Shown here: piece after piece, positions 17,006 to 28,493 of the stretch | How positions within the stretch are numbered: the first letter of the stretch is position 1 | How the letters are laid out: the number at the start of each line of letters is the position of its first letter | Position numbers and translations under genes: made by a program | Notes under the pieces: model-generated | Told to the model about the DNA's origin: nothing | The model's database searches: none | What the model saw: the letters and a program-made list of their open reading frames with translations, nothing else | Assembly (NCBI RefSeq): GCF_004770995.1 | Contig: NZ_RQHW01000031.1 | Coordinates: 1 to 64,000 of the forward strand | Reading direction: 5' to 3' | Length of the DNA stretch: 64,000 nt | Source of the DNA: Leptospira idonii | Lineage (GTDB): Bacteria; Spirochaetota; Leptospiria; Leptospirales; Leptospiraceae

Positions 17006-17560
17006 TTACTTATCTTCCAGCTCGTCTCCTCCCCTATTTTCATTCTTATTTTTCTTAGAATTCTTCAACCAGTTTCCCCAACTGAATCCTTTACTTCTTT
17101 CGGAAGAAGGTTTAATGATCGTTACTTTCTGCACGAAATTCTTACGGAAAAAAACATACACTTCATCGTCAGGAGCGGAACCTATCTCATAAATAGAAAT
17201 AGGTCTAGTATAATGAAACACTTCCCCGTCTCCCGATAAAGAAACGCTGTCCGGCTCGCCTAAGTATTCTTTTACGAAAGGTTTTGTCTGTTTATAAAGT
17301 TTTTGAAGCATCACTTCTCGGATCTTCAGGCCGTTGTAGCCTTCCTCAGTCAATTTTTCTCTCTGCTCAGCCCGTTTCTGTTCCGTAGTCTTCAGATCTT
17401 CTTCGGATTTTTTCAACATCTGATTGCATTTTGTTTCGTCTTGAAAAGTTTCCATACAATTGTCGTATAGCGCTTGTTTGTTCTCAATCTGAACTTTATT
17501 AAAACTGGAACAATCGGAAAGAATAAGTAAGGAAATAGGCAGAATGATCGTCTTCTTCAT
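17006..17560 (-). CDS. lipoprotein with possible SmpA/BamE-like domain
   Basis: A 184-residue predicted lipoprotein: hydrophobic start and spirochaete-style lipobox LILSDC (Cys17). A charged helical part (about 45-85) is followed by a region with LGEPDSVSLSGDGEVFHYTRP, which resembles the G-x-P strand-turn pattern of SmpA/OmlA (BamE-like) domains; this is weak evidence. The C-terminus is rich in Lys, Asn and Glu. It faces the porin operon and is divergent from the chemoreceptor gene, with about 160 bases between them. Confidence 0.7.
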   Translation of the reverse strand: MKKTIILPISLLILSDCSSFNKVQIENKQALYDNCMETFQDETKCNQMLKKSEEDLKTTEQKRAEQREKLTEEGYNGLKIREVMLQKLYKQTKPFVKEYLGEPDSVSLSGDGEVFHYTRPISIYEIGSAPDDEVYVFFRKNFVQKVTIIKPSSERSKGFSWGNWLKNSKKNKNENRGGDELEDK

Positions 17561-17724
17561 ATATTCCTATGGTAACTGAAATATCTAAATCGTCCAAACA
17601 ATAATGACGGCATCAAAAAATAGAAATAAATGTCATAGATTTTGCTAAAAAGTGGAAGACGATGCTCAAAAACTAAGCAATAGTGTGGAAACATACCAAT
17701 CGGTTTGTAAAATGAGTACTCTTT

Positions 17725-19674
17725 ATGCTTAGCGGATTTACAATCAAAACCAGACTCATCCTCCTACCGATACCTTTGCTTTTGCCTATTTTGGCCTTAT
17801 TTATCTCTCTTTTTTCAGAACAAAACAAGTCGATTCGCTTTTCGGAAAAAGAACTCTCGGGAATCATCAGTTTACGCAAGACCTATCACATCTTCGAAAC
17901 TCTGATTTGGAAATCGAAACGATCCCCAAATATGCAAGAAAATGACAAAATCGATCTCTTACTGGAAGAGGAAAACATTCGAAAACTGACCAATGATTTG
18001 GAAAATATTGACAAATCCCCAACGAATGCTCTCTCTCTTCTCGAAAATTTAAGAATTCTGCAGTCGAAAATCGGGGACGATTCCAATCTTATTTTAGATC
18101 CGGACATCGATACTTACTATCTGATGGACATCTGTTTGATCCGCTTTCCTTCCATTTACGAATCCTTAGCAAAGATTCGCCTGGAAGGGAATGATCCTTC
18201 GAACAAGGCAGATTTAAAGGCGGAACTATTTTCCATCCATAAAGAGATCAAGGAAGTTCGAAAATCCATCGGAAAGATCAAAGAGTTTAATCCTGCTTTT
18301 TTTGAGGAAGATTTTCAGAAATCGGAATCTTTGATAACAAAGATTGAAGAAAAAGTTTCCAAAATGGAAGCCCGGATTTCCGACCCGAAAGAAATTTCCA
18401 TTCCTGCTTGGAACGGAACCGAAGAAGAGGAATTCTCGGAACTGCTTACACTCTCCCTGGATCAGTTGGAAAAACTCATTCAAATCAGAGTCGCTTCTTT
18501 CCGTTCCTCGCAAAAATTATCCGCACTCGCTATTTTTATCATACTGTTTGCAGCGGTGAGTTTTCTGGTTCTCATCTTAAAAAGCATACTTTCTCCTTTG
18601 TCTCTCATTGTGAAAAAGATAGAAGAATTAACGAGTGAGGATGCCAATCTTTCCCACGAACTTCCGAACTTAGGCCAAAATGAACTAGGGATACTTTCCG
18701 AATCTATCAATAAATTTTTATCTAATTTAACCGATATTATATTAAAACTAAAATCTGCATCCCTCAATGCGAATACGTCTTCACATCGACTGAAGAAAGA
18801 TGCGAGACTCGTTTCCGAATCTGCGAATAATCTGGCAAGCACATCGGAGGAATCCTCTTCCGCTTTGGAAGAACTCAGCCGTTCTTTCGATTTAATGTTA
18901 ATCTCTATCGTCAGCGAAACGAAAAATATTTCGGAAATAGAAACGGCAATGCGTTCCATCAAAAGTTTTCTGGATTCCGTCAGCGGTTCTCTTGCCTCTT
19001 TGGAAAATATCTCCTCTGAATCGAATCGTGTCGCAGAAGAGGGAGATAAAACCGTGAAATACACCGAGAATTCCATGAATGAAATCAAGGAAGTCACCTC
19101 CCAAATTTCAGGAATCGTAAAACTCATCACGGATATTTCGGAGCAAACCAACTTACTTGCATTAAATGCAAGTATAGAAGCCGCCAGAGCAGGAGATGCA
19201 GGAAAAGGATTCTCAGTCGTTGCGGATGAAATATCCAAACTGGCGAACAAAACAAGATCTTCCGTGAACGGAATCAAAGCATTGATCGAAAAAACGAACT
19301 CTGCCGTAAACACAGGTTCCGATCATGTGACCGAAACTGTTACCACCTTATCTCATATAGTCGATAAGTCCCAAGCAATTCGAACCAAAGTGAGTCAACT
19401 TCAGAAAGAAATGTCTCTTCAATCCCAAAGCGTCAACTTAGTCACTACTGAGTTAAGAGGTTTGAAGGATATGGCGGAAATGATCGAACATTCCAGCAAA
19501 GAACAGAAAAAGGCATCGGAAGAAATGCAGATCGCAATCAACGAACTTGCCAAAAGAGCCGAACTGCTTGCGAGTAATTCGGAAGATTTAAACGAAGTAA
19601 GCGATGAGATTTCGGGAGTGTCCGGGAATATTTCCGAAATTACGGGAAGATTTAAAGTGAAATCGCCGAACTAA
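17725..19674 (+). CDS. methyl-accepting chemotaxis protein
   Basis: A 649-residue transducer. A first membrane segment (about 10-32), a periplasmic sensor of about 230 residues rich in charged helices, a second membrane segment (about 266-290), a HAMP region and a long cytoplasmic coiled coil can be followed in order. The signalling tip at about 473-503 contains [18 protein letters not shown] and the following [11 protein letters not shown], the CheA/CheW-contacting hairpin. No pentapeptide tether for CheR is visible at the end. The ligand is unknown. The ribosome binding site is weak. The stop codon lies inside a perfect 13-base inverted repeat. Confidence 0.93.
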   Translation: MLSGFTIKTRLILLPIPLLLPILALFISLFSEQNKSIRFSEKELSGIISLRKTYHIFETLIWKSKRSPNMQENDKIDLLLEEENIRKLTNDLENIDKSPTNALSLLENLRILQSKIGDDSNLILDPDIDTYYLMDICLIRFPSIYESLAKIRLEGNDPSNKADLKAELFSIHKEIKEVRKSIGKIKEFNPAFFEEDFQKSESLITKIEEKVSKMEARISDPKEISIPAWNGTEEEEFSELLTLSLDQLEKLIQIRVASFRSSQKLSALAIFIILFAAVSFLVLILKSILSPLSLIVKKIEELTSEDANLSHELPNLGQNELGILSESINKFLSNLTDIILKLKSASLNANTSSHRLKKDARLVSESANNLASTSEESSSALEELSRSFDLMLISIVSETKNISEIETAMRSIKSFLDSVSGSLASLENISSESNRVAEEGDKTVKYTENSMNEIKEVTSQISGIVKLITDISEQTNLLALNASIEAARAGDAGKGFSVVADEISKLANKTRSSVNGIKALIEKTNSAVNTGSDHVTETVTTLSHIVDKSQAIRTKVSQLQKEMSLQSQSVNLVTTELRGLKDMAEMIEHSSKEQKKASEEMQIAINELAKRAELLASNSEDLNEVSDEISGVSGNISEITGRFKVKSPN

Positions 19675-19687
19675 AGTTCGGCGATTT
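19660..19687. terminator. perfect 13-bp inverted repeat over the chemoreceptor stop codon
   Basis: Arms AAATCGCCGAACT and AGTTCGGCGATTT with a two-base loop. It lies between the facing chemoreceptor and secA genes. On the plus strand a T-rich run follows after about 13 bases (TTATTTTTTT), so a bidirectional terminator is likely but not certain. Confidence 0.6.
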
Positions 19688-19695
19688 GATATGGA

Positions 19696-22461
<2,766 letters not shown>

Positions 22462-22471
22462 AATTGATCCG

Positions 22472-23161
22472 TTATATATTTAGAATATTGCGAAATATGA
22501 TTTTTCCGGTCTCTTCCATCGCACTTTGTTTGCCGGCTATGTCGGAGAAATCTCCGTTTCCTTTGGCGATGAATTCCCTGTGAACCCCTTGCCAAACGCG
22601 AAGCATAGGAAGAGTCGGCTCCAAATGAGTTTGAAAAGCGAAAGCCTTGTTTCCGTAAGAAAACATTTGGTTAGGATAATAACTTCCTTCCAAAAGATGA
22701 GTGGCACCGTTCGGAATGGAAAACACGTCTTCATGAAGATGGAATGCTTGGATTTCCGAGGAAAAAATGCCTTGGAAGATAGGGTGGGATTTATCTTTGA
22801 TTCGAAGAGGAGAAAACCCGACTTCCGGTCCTTTTTCTCCCACAGTCACACTTCCACCTAACACCTTTGCAAGGATTTGAGAACCGAGACAGATCCCGAT
22901 CATCTTTCTTCCTTCCGTAGCCAACATGCTTTCCACCAATTCATAATAAGGTGCAAAAAAAGAATCCATAGAAGGATCGGCCACGGACTGAGGCCCTCCC
23001 AAAAGTACGATCAAATTGAAATTCAAATGCGCTTCCGGCATCAAATGAACATGTTTGTCGTAAGCGTTGTGGTAACTGATTCGATACCCTTTTTCACGTA
23101 ACACCGGTTCCAAGATACCGGGTCCTTCACAATCTTTGAATCTTATGAGTAAACTTCTCAT
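22472..23161 (-). CDS. class I glutamine amidotransferase-like protein
   Basis: A 229-residue GATase1 domain protein of the stand-alone GuaA-like type. The catalytic triad is complete: Cys91 in GICLGSQ, and His179 and Glu181 in FQTHLEP. The oxyanion strand [11 protein letters not shown] is visible near 50-60. Such enzymes hydrolyse glutamine or gamma-glutamyl compounds; the substrate is unknown. The start codon overlaps the upstream thioredoxin-like gene by four bases (ATGA), and secA follows after 10 bases. Confidence 0.85.
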   Translation of the reverse strand: MRSLLIRFKDCEGPGILEPVLREKGYRISYHNAYDKHVHLMPEAHLNFNLIVLLGGPQSVADPSMDSFFAPYYELVESMLATEGRKMIGICLGSQILAKVLGGSVTVGEKGPEVGFSPLRIKDKSHPIFQGIFSSEIQAFHLHEDVFSIPNGATHLLEGSYYPNQMFSYGNKAFAFQTHLEPTLPMLRVWQGVHREFIAKGNGDFSDIAGKQSAMEETGKIIFRNILNI

Positions 23162-23748
23162 ATACCGTCCATCCCGAACTGGTGTCGGAAGAATTCGATT
23201 TTCGGATCTTTACGAATGGCATCCAAAGAAGTTTCCTCCGAAATGGATCCGATAAAGTTATAATATAGACGAAGCGGCTTGGTTTCAAAGAGGAGAGTTT
23301 CCGGAGTTGCAGTGACCAAAGCCCCTTCTTTCACTCGAAAACTGGGTTTCATGAATAAAATAGGAAGATGGATGCCTCTGGAGATTTTTTCTTTCTCCAT
23401 TCTTGCCTTCGCTTTGGAAAATGCCTCTCCCCATCCTGCTTGTTCCGGAAGATCGGGAACCGTCTGATAAGGATCTACCACAAGATAGAGCGCCTTTCTG
23501 GGAAATTTTTCCTGAATTTGCTCATGGAGAAAATTCAATGCGGGGATTTCTTTCCAACAAGGGACGCAATCGGGAGAATATACGTTCAAAGCGATTTGAT
23601 CTTTATCCAGGGAAGAAAAGAAAATCTCTTCTCCGGATTCGGTAACGCCGGACCATTCCGATTCTCCGAAATAAGACGACTTTGCAGGAGCACAAAAGGT
23701 TAGGCTCAAAATAAGAAAAAAAAGGCCGGGGAAAGTTTTTTGTCCCAT
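23158..23748 (-). CDS. TlpA-like thioredoxin-fold lipoprotein
   Basis: About 196 residues when started at the ATG at 23748, which begins directly with a signal peptide; a longer frame to 23847 adds 33 residues unlike a signal sequence. The lipobox is LTFC (Cys19). The mature part has the thioredoxin-type active site CVPC within SPDCVPCWKEIPAL and a following redoxin-like core, suggesting periplasmic disulphide reduction or cytochrome maturation. It is first in the unit with the amidotransferase and secA. Substrate unknown. Confidence 0.75.
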   Translation of the reverse strand: MGQKTFPGLFFLILSLTFCAPAKSSYFGESEWSGVTESGEEIFFSSLDKDQIALNVYSPDCVPCWKEIPALNFLHEQIQEKFPRKALYLVVDPYQTVPDLPEQAGWGEAFSKAKARMEKEKISRGIHLPILFMKPSFRVKEGALVTATPETLLFETKPLRLYYNFIGSISEETSLDAIRKDPKIEFFRHQFGMDGI

Positions 23749-23876
23749 CAATTGTTCCCAATTTAGGCGGTCAAACCAGGGTGTAAAGTCCCTTTTCGAA
23801 CTTTCCCCCTTGACAGAGAGGTGCCCATCCCCAAACTGGTCTAACATTCCATTCCTTCCTCTGGGGAATCTAAAAA

Positions 23877-24347
23877 ATGAGCCAATCGCACAAAGAAGAC
23901 TTCGACATCGTATCCTTAATTGAACTCTGCCGTGATAAAAAATACGAAACTTGCGTGGCTGGATTTGGGGCGATCGATAAAATCGAAAAAATCACCCTTC
24001 CTAAGAAGCTTAAAAACCGCAAGCTCACAGTACAAGCACTTTATTCTCTCACTAACGATTTAATTCAATGGAAATATCTTTCTAAAGAAGAAAGGGAAAA
24101 AATCCAAGAAGAAAAAGACAAATTGGCGGGAGTTACTTCTACGCAAGGTGCCTCTTTCGCTCCTCATGCGGAAGAAGACATCGAAGAAGATTTCATTCCT
24201 GAAGAAGAAGCACGTAAGCCGGAACTTATGGATGAAGACGGTTACGAAGATGAGTTCGGCGACGATTCGGATGACGATGATGACGACGACGATTTTGATG
24301 ATGACGATGATGATTCGGATGATGACGACGAAGAGGAAGAAGACTAA
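23877..24347 (+). CDS. acidic-tailed protein, possibly RNA polymerase omega-like
   Basis: A 156-residue protein. The N-terminal 75 residues contain FDIVSLIELCRDKKYETCVAG and KLTVQALYSLTNDLIQW, whose spacing resembles the omega subunit (RpoZ: F-D-L-V-x-V-A-A-R-R ... T-x-A-L-R-E-I-x-x-G). This is a moderate-to-weak resemblance. The last 45 residues are almost entirely Asp and Glu, like the tail of RNA polymerase delta, and would make a disordered polyanion. No signal peptide. The DUF115 gene follows immediately in the same frame, separated only by the TAA at 24345. Confidence 0.6.
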   Translation: MSQSHKEDFDIVSLIELCRDKKYETCVAGFGAIDKIEKITLPKKLKNRKLTVQALYSLTNDLIQWKYLSKEEREKIQEEKDKLAGVTSTQGASFAPHAEEDIEEDFIPEEEARKPELMDEDGYEDEFGDDSDDDDDDDDFDDDDDDSDDDDEEEED

Positions 24348-24352
24348 GAGGT
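24348..24352 (+). promoter_or_regulatory. GAGGT ribosome binding site for the ATC start
   Basis: GAGGT directly follows the stop codon of the omega-like gene and is seven bases from the ATC at 24360, the spacing expected of a functional site. It decides the start proposed for the DUF115 gene. Confidence 0.5.
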
Positions 24353-24359
24353 CTTTCCC

Positions 24360-25817
24360 ATCAGCTTCGAACCGATTCTCGAAAACCAAGAACTTCTAAA
24401 TTTCTTTCACTCTCCCACTCAATCTTATATACACTCGCGATTCGATCCTTTAAAGGAAGGGTCGCGGTTTGTATCTTATTATTCTCCCAATCCAGATCTC
24501 ACACCTTGTTGGATCGGGCTAGGCGCCTTACATCACATTGACTTTGTTTTGCGGCTGCACGGAGACAAAATCAAAAGATGGATCTTTTGGGAACCCTTCT
24601 CAGAAGTCGCAAACAATCCTTATTTTCAAAAGAAATGGGAACGAATTGCGGAAGAAATGACAGAGAAAGGAATCGATTTCGTTCTGCTTCCTCCCGACCC
24701 TCATTCGGAAGAATGGCAGTCGGAATGGAAACTGTTTTTATCTCGCTCGGAAGGCTCACAAATATCCATAGAGTTTTTTCCTTTCCCCTATTACTCTCGT
24801 TTTGCGGCCAAAGAAATCACAGAGTTCAAATCGAATCTTTCCCGGCAGAAAAACCTGCACGAAGAGATCAATCAGTCCACTCAATCTTTCTTTCAAAAGA
24901 TATGGACTCAAAACTATTTGAAAAACTTGTTTTGTATCGACCGAAAAGAGCATATTTTCTGGTTAGATGGTATATCCCTCGAAGGTAAATCGGTTTTGTT
25001 CGTAGGAGCCAGTCCAAGTTTGGAAGAAATCGTCTCCGAGATTCCCAAAATCAGAAAAAATATAATTTTACTGGCGAGCGACACCTGTCTCGGCTTTCTG
25101 CTCCACCATTCGATTCTGCCGGATGCGGTTTTATCCATGGATCCGGGGAGAGGAACTTTGTTTCATTTTCTTCCCGAAATTCCCAAGTCCGTTAAAATCA
25201 TAACTTGGTTAGGCGGAAATCCTCACTTATTCTCTTTGCCGAATCCGATTTATCTGGTAAATACGAATCATCCTTTCGATCAATTGATCGGACATTATTG
25301 GAATTCGGAAGCAGTCTCCGAAAAACGATCGGAAGCGGCGAAAGAGGTATGGAAAGAATTTGAAAATCCCAGTTTGAATTTGATCGGTATGGCGATCGCT
25401 TTCGCAGAAAGAGGGAAAGCAGACAAACTGATATTAGCCGGTGTGAGTTTTAAAGAAGAATCCGGAAAATCCCATTGTAAGGGAACAGGTTATGAGTCCT
25501 ACCGATTGCCACAAGCCACTAGAAAAACTACTTACGAAGCTTTGCACCGCAGGCTTTATGGAAAAGAAAGATCTGGAAAAAATTTATTGGCTTGGGATTC
25601 CATTTGGAATCGTAAAGAAAGCGTATCTATTCTTCCTTTTTCAGAGTATATATTAGAAAAATCGAATATTACTGGAATGAGAAATGAGAATGAATTCCAC
25701 TGGATGTCAAGCTTTAGGGGAAACCCCCAAGTAAAACAAAGCTTATGGGAAAGGGCTTTCCAAGAATTTCCCCATGCAGTTTCTCTTTCTACTCTCAAAC
25801 GTTGGAAACTCGCTTAA
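24360..25817 (+). CDS. DUF115 / flagellin-glycosyltransferase-like protein with a probable non-AUG start
   Basis: About 485 residues. The central region FVGASPSLEE, ASDTCLGFLLHHSILPDAVL and MDPGRGT matches the DUF115 family (related to Maf flagellin glycosyltransferases and archaeal pterin enzymes). The first canonical start in frame is a TTG at 24549, but coding-like sequence continues upstream without a stop to 24348, including PCWIGLGALHHIDFVLRLHG, a typical N-terminal strand-turn. A GAGGT ribosome binding site (24348-24352) stands seven bases before an ATC at 24360, which I take as the likely start; readthrough of the preceding TAA is the alternative. The gene ends with a 4-base convergent overlap. 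Confidence 0.65.
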   Translation: MSFEPILENQELLNFFHSPTQSYIHSRFDPLKEGSRFVSYYSPNPDLTPCWIGLGALHHIDFVLRLHGDKIKRWIFWEPFSEVANNPYFQKKWERIAEEMTEKGIDFVLLPPDPHSEEWQSEWKLFLSRSEGSQISIEFFPFPYYSRFAAKEITEFKSNLSRQKNLHEEINQSTQSFFQKIWTQNYLKNLFCIDRKEHIFWLDGISLEGKSVLFVGASPSLEEIVSEIPKIRKNIILLASDTCLGFLLHHSILPDAVLSMDPGRGTLFHFLPEIPKSVKIITWLGGNPHLFSLPNPIYLVNTNHPFDQLIGHYWNSEAVSEKRSEAAKEVWKEFENPSLNLIGMAIAFAERGKADKLILAGVSFKEESGKSHCKGTGYESYRLPQATRKTTYEALHRRLYGKERSGKNLLAWDSIWNRKESVSILPFSEYILEKSNITGMRNENEFHWMSSFRGNPQVKQSLWERAFQEFPHAVSLSTLKRWKLA

Positions 25818-26035
25818 GCCCCGAATAATATAGGGATTTCGCTCAAATTCCACTCTGGTTTTTCTTTGTTAGCAGGGAGCATGGGAAAGAATCCAGACTT
25901 CTTCTTTTGCTTTTTTTCCTTTGTCACTTCTTGTAAAATTTTTTCCAATCGATCCTCCATAAGATGATGTAAATTTTCCAAATCGACTGTAGTTAAATTT
26001 TGATTTTGCTCGTGTACTTCATTATGTAATTCCAT
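25814..26035 (-). CDS. small hypothetical protein
   Basis: 73 residues, highly charged, with a Glu/Lys-rich coiled-coil-like middle (LEDRLEKILQEVTKEKKQKKK) and no signal peptide. The ATG at 26035 is preferred because AAAGGAG lies seven bases upstream of it; an earlier Met at 26080 adds 15 residues without such a site. It overlaps the DUF115 gene's stop by four bases in convergent orientation. No family is recognised. Confidence 0.6.
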   Translation of the reverse strand: MELHNEVHEQNQNLTTVDLENLHHLMEDRLEKILQEVTKEKKQKKKSGFFPMLPANKEKPEWNLSEIPILFGA

Positions 26036-26167
26036 ATTGAACTCCTTTCTGAATACTACTGTAACAAAGTACTGGGACAAATCTCAGTAGAATGAAGAAA
26101 AAAATAAATCAATTGCAATGGGATGAAAGTTATTTAAAAGAGTGTTACTAGGAAAGTTAAAAGCCCT

Positions 26168-27640
26168 GTGAATTTTCAAGAAATTATCTCTCAGTTAGAG
26201 ACATCTAAAGAATCAAGAATCAATTACTATTTTGTTACAGAAGAGCAAAATCAAGAAATTTACGCCCTCTTAGTTCATGTCATGGGGTATATGGACAAAC
26301 TCTATTTGGTGGAAGTCATCTTCACTGTTCTGAAAGAACTTTTGATGAATGCGAATAAAGCCAACGCCAAAAGAGATTATTTCCAAAGAGAAAAATTAGA
26401 CATTCACAATCCGAAAGATTATGAAAAAGGAATGGAACATTTCCAAGAGAACATCATTCTGAAATGGAATGAACAATTGGAACGTTTGGACGGAGGGAAT
26501 TTCTACATCAGCCTTCTTATGAAGGTAGAAGGAAAAAGCATCCACTTCGCCGTGGAAAACAACGCTCCCATCACCCAAGAGGAATTGGCCAGAGTCAATA
26601 AGAGAATCGAAGTAGCAAAGAACTACAATGATCTTTCCGATGCTTTTTCAGATGTATCAGACAGCACTGAATCCGCCGGACTAGGACTCGTTCTCATCCA
26701 GCTTCTTTTGAAAAACTCAGGAATCGGTTCCGACAAATTTAGAATTCATACAAACGACAAATTGACTCGTGCCACTTTAACGGTTCCCGATGTCACTACT
26801 CCTCTAGAAATCACTACTACGCTCAAAACAAAAATTCTGAATGAGATCGACGGACTTCCTCCCCTTCCTCATTCCCTTACGAAAATCATTCAACTTTGCA
26901 ACAATCCGGATTCAGATCTGAATATGATCTCTACGGAGATAGAAAAGAACCCTGCGCTTTCGGCAGATCTTTTGAAACTTTCCAATTCCGCTTTTTTCGC
27001 AAACAGAAGCCAAGTCAGTTCCATATTACAGGCAGTGAAAGTGGTAGGGTTAAAAAACCTGAGAAACCTTCTCTATGTTTCCGGAGTCCGCAAAATTATG
27101 GACGGACAATACGGAAAGATGATCGATGTTTGGGAACATTCCAGCAGATGCAGTTATTACGCACGTTATTTGGCAGCGGAACAAAATCATACCAACAAAT
27201 TCGCGGACATCATCGCCGTCAGTGCCTTGTTACACGATATCGGTAAATTCCTGCTTTTATCCGTAGACAGGTCTTTTTTCAAAAAAATAGAAACCTACCA
27301 AAGAGGAACCGATTCCGGGAACTCCACTCTTTTGGAGGAAATGGCAATCGGTCTCAGCCATCCTCAACTGGGAGCTCTTTTGGCGGAGAAATGGGAATTC
27401 CCTCCCGACCTAAGAGTCGCAATAGAATACCATCACAAACCGTTTTTGGCTCCTGCCGATCTGAGAGACTTGGTAGAGATCATCTATATGGCGAATATGA
27501 TGTGCGACTTTCAAGAGCAGAAAAAAGGGTTTTATGCGATCGACAAGAACCTTCTTGCCAAATTCAATTTAGATAATATAGACAAATTTTCAAAAGAAGT
27601 GAAAAAGGTAGAAACTCTGTATAAAAGTTCTAATGTCTGA
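26168..27640 (+). CDS. GHKL ATPase-like plus HDOD domain regulator
   Basis: A 490-residue two-part protein with a GTG start. Residues 1-210 resemble a GHKL ATPase: N-box-like ELLMNANKAN, a degenerate G1 region (VENNAP instead of DNGxG) and G2-like SAGLGLVLIQLLL. Residues about 225-480 form an HDOD domain, with DGLPPLPHSLTKIIQLC, AVKVVGLKNLRNL and a complete HD motif ALLHDIGKFL. HDOD proteins are signalling scaffolds, often linked to chemotaxis or cyclic-dinucleotide pathways. The loss of G1 residues makes ATP hydrolysis doubtful. It overlaps the ABC ATPase gene downstream by eight bases, suggesting co-expression. Confidence 0.8.
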   Translation: MNFQEIISQLETSKESRINYYFVTEEQNQEIYALLVHVMGYMDKLYLVEVIFTVLKELLMNANKANAKRDYFQREKLDIHNPKDYEKGMEHFQENIILKWNEQLERLDGGNFYISLLMKVEGKSIHFAVENNAPITQEELARVNKRIEVAKNYNDLSDAFSDVSDSTESAGLGLVLIQLLLKNSGIGSDKFRIHTNDKLTRATLTVPDVTTPLEITTTLKTKILNEIDGLPPLPHSLTKIIQLCNNPDSDLNMISTEIEKNPALSADLLKLSNSAFFANRSQVSSILQAVKVVGLKNLRNLLYVSGVRKIMDGQYGKMIDVWEHSSRCSYYARYLAAEQNHTNKFADIIAVSALLHDIGKFLLLSVDRSFFKKIETYQRGTDSGNSTLLEEMAIGLSHPQLGALLAEKWEFPPDLRVAIEYHHKPFLAPADLRDLVEIIYMANMMCDFQEQKKGFYAIDKNLLAKFNLDNIDKFSKEVKKVETLYKSSNV

Positions 27641-28415
27641 TTTCATCCGCTTTCGAGAAGTTTCCTTTTTTAGAAATAACAACCCCATCCTGAACAACCT
27701 CTCCTTTTCCATCGGAAAAGGAGAGTCTCTTGTGATCCTTGGCCGCAACGGAGCAGGGAAAACGACTCTCATCAATCTATTGTTCGGTTATCTTTGGCCC
27801 ACTTCCGGTTCCATCACTGTTCTAGGAGAAGAATACGGAAGCACTCCTCTCAAACCCATTCAAAATAAAATAGGAATTTTACAGTCCGCACACCAGGAAC
27901 ACCTTCTGCAAAAATCACTTACTGCGGAAGAAGTCATCATTACAGGAATCCACGGAACTCTGGGTTTGTACAATGACATTACGGAAGAACAGATCCGAAT
28001 CGCCAAAGAAAAGTTAAACTCTTTAGGGATCGCAAAAAAAGCGGATCAAAAATACACCACTCTCTCTTCGGGGGAAAAAACAAAGGTGCTTCTTTTGAGA
28101 TCGATCGGACTGGGAAAAGAAATTTTAATTTTGGATGAACCTGCCGCAGCTTTGGACCTCACTGCAAGATACGAATTGAACCAAAGTATCTCCAAAATCA
28201 AGGAAGACCATCCTCATCTGACTCGCATTCTAATCACCCACAGATTGGATGAAATCCCAACTGACTTCGATCAGGTGATGCTTATCAAAAACGGAACCAT
28301 CATCAAAAAGGGAGAGAAAAAAGATACTCTTACCAAAGAATATCTTTCCGATCTTTATGATTTGAATCTCAACGTACAAGTGAAAGACGGTCAATACAAC
28401 GCCACTTTCGGCTGA
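27633..28415 (+). CDS. ABC transporter ATP-binding protein
   Basis: A 260-residue ATPase subunit. Walker A is GRNGAGKTT (37-45), the signature is LSSGE (144-148), Walker B is ILILDEP (164-170), and the switch His is His203. It is single-domain, of the type close to iron-siderophore or ABC-2 export ATPases. No permease is adjacent, so the substrate is unknown. It overlaps the GHKL-HDOD gene by eight bases. Confidence 0.9.
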   Translation: MSDFIRFREVSFFRNNNPILNNLSFSIGKGESLVILGRNGAGKTTLINLLFGYLWPTSGSITVLGEEYGSTPLKPIQNKIGILQSAHQEHLLQKSLTAEEVIITGIHGTLGLYNDITEEQIRIAKEKLNSLGIAKKADQKYTTLSSGEKTKVLLLRSIGLGKEILILDEPAAALDLTARYELNQSISKIKEDHPHLTRILITHRLDEIPTDFDQVMLIKNGTIIKKGEKKDTLTKEYLSDLYDLNLNVQVKDGQYNATFG

Positions 28416-28416
28416 G

Positions 28417-28457
28417 GCAAAAAAAAACCAGAGGGGAAAGGAGATTACCCCCCTGGT
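28417..28457 (-). terminator. intrinsic terminator of the large lipoprotein gene
   Basis: Arms ACCAGAGGGG (28427-28436) and CCCCCCTGGT (28448-28457), with one A/C mismatch, around an 11-base loop. On the minus strand the hairpin is followed by nine T residues, fitting the gene that ends at 28494. Confidence 0.8.
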
Positions 28458-28493
28458 GTTAAGAATCTCTAAGCTAGCCTAATACCGTTGTCG

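Noticed and set aside
23813..23850. TTGACA before the omega-like gene as a promoter
   Set aside because: No acceptable -10 box at a 16-18 base spacing.
24270..24345. GAT/GAC-rich tract as a tandem repeat or CRISPR-like array
   Set aside because: It is simply codons for the acidic tail of the omega-like protein; no spacers and no regular unit.
24549..24551. TTG at 24549 as the start of the DUF115 gene
   Set aside because: The upstream translation looks like the N-terminal part of the domain, and no ribosome binding site precedes this TTG.
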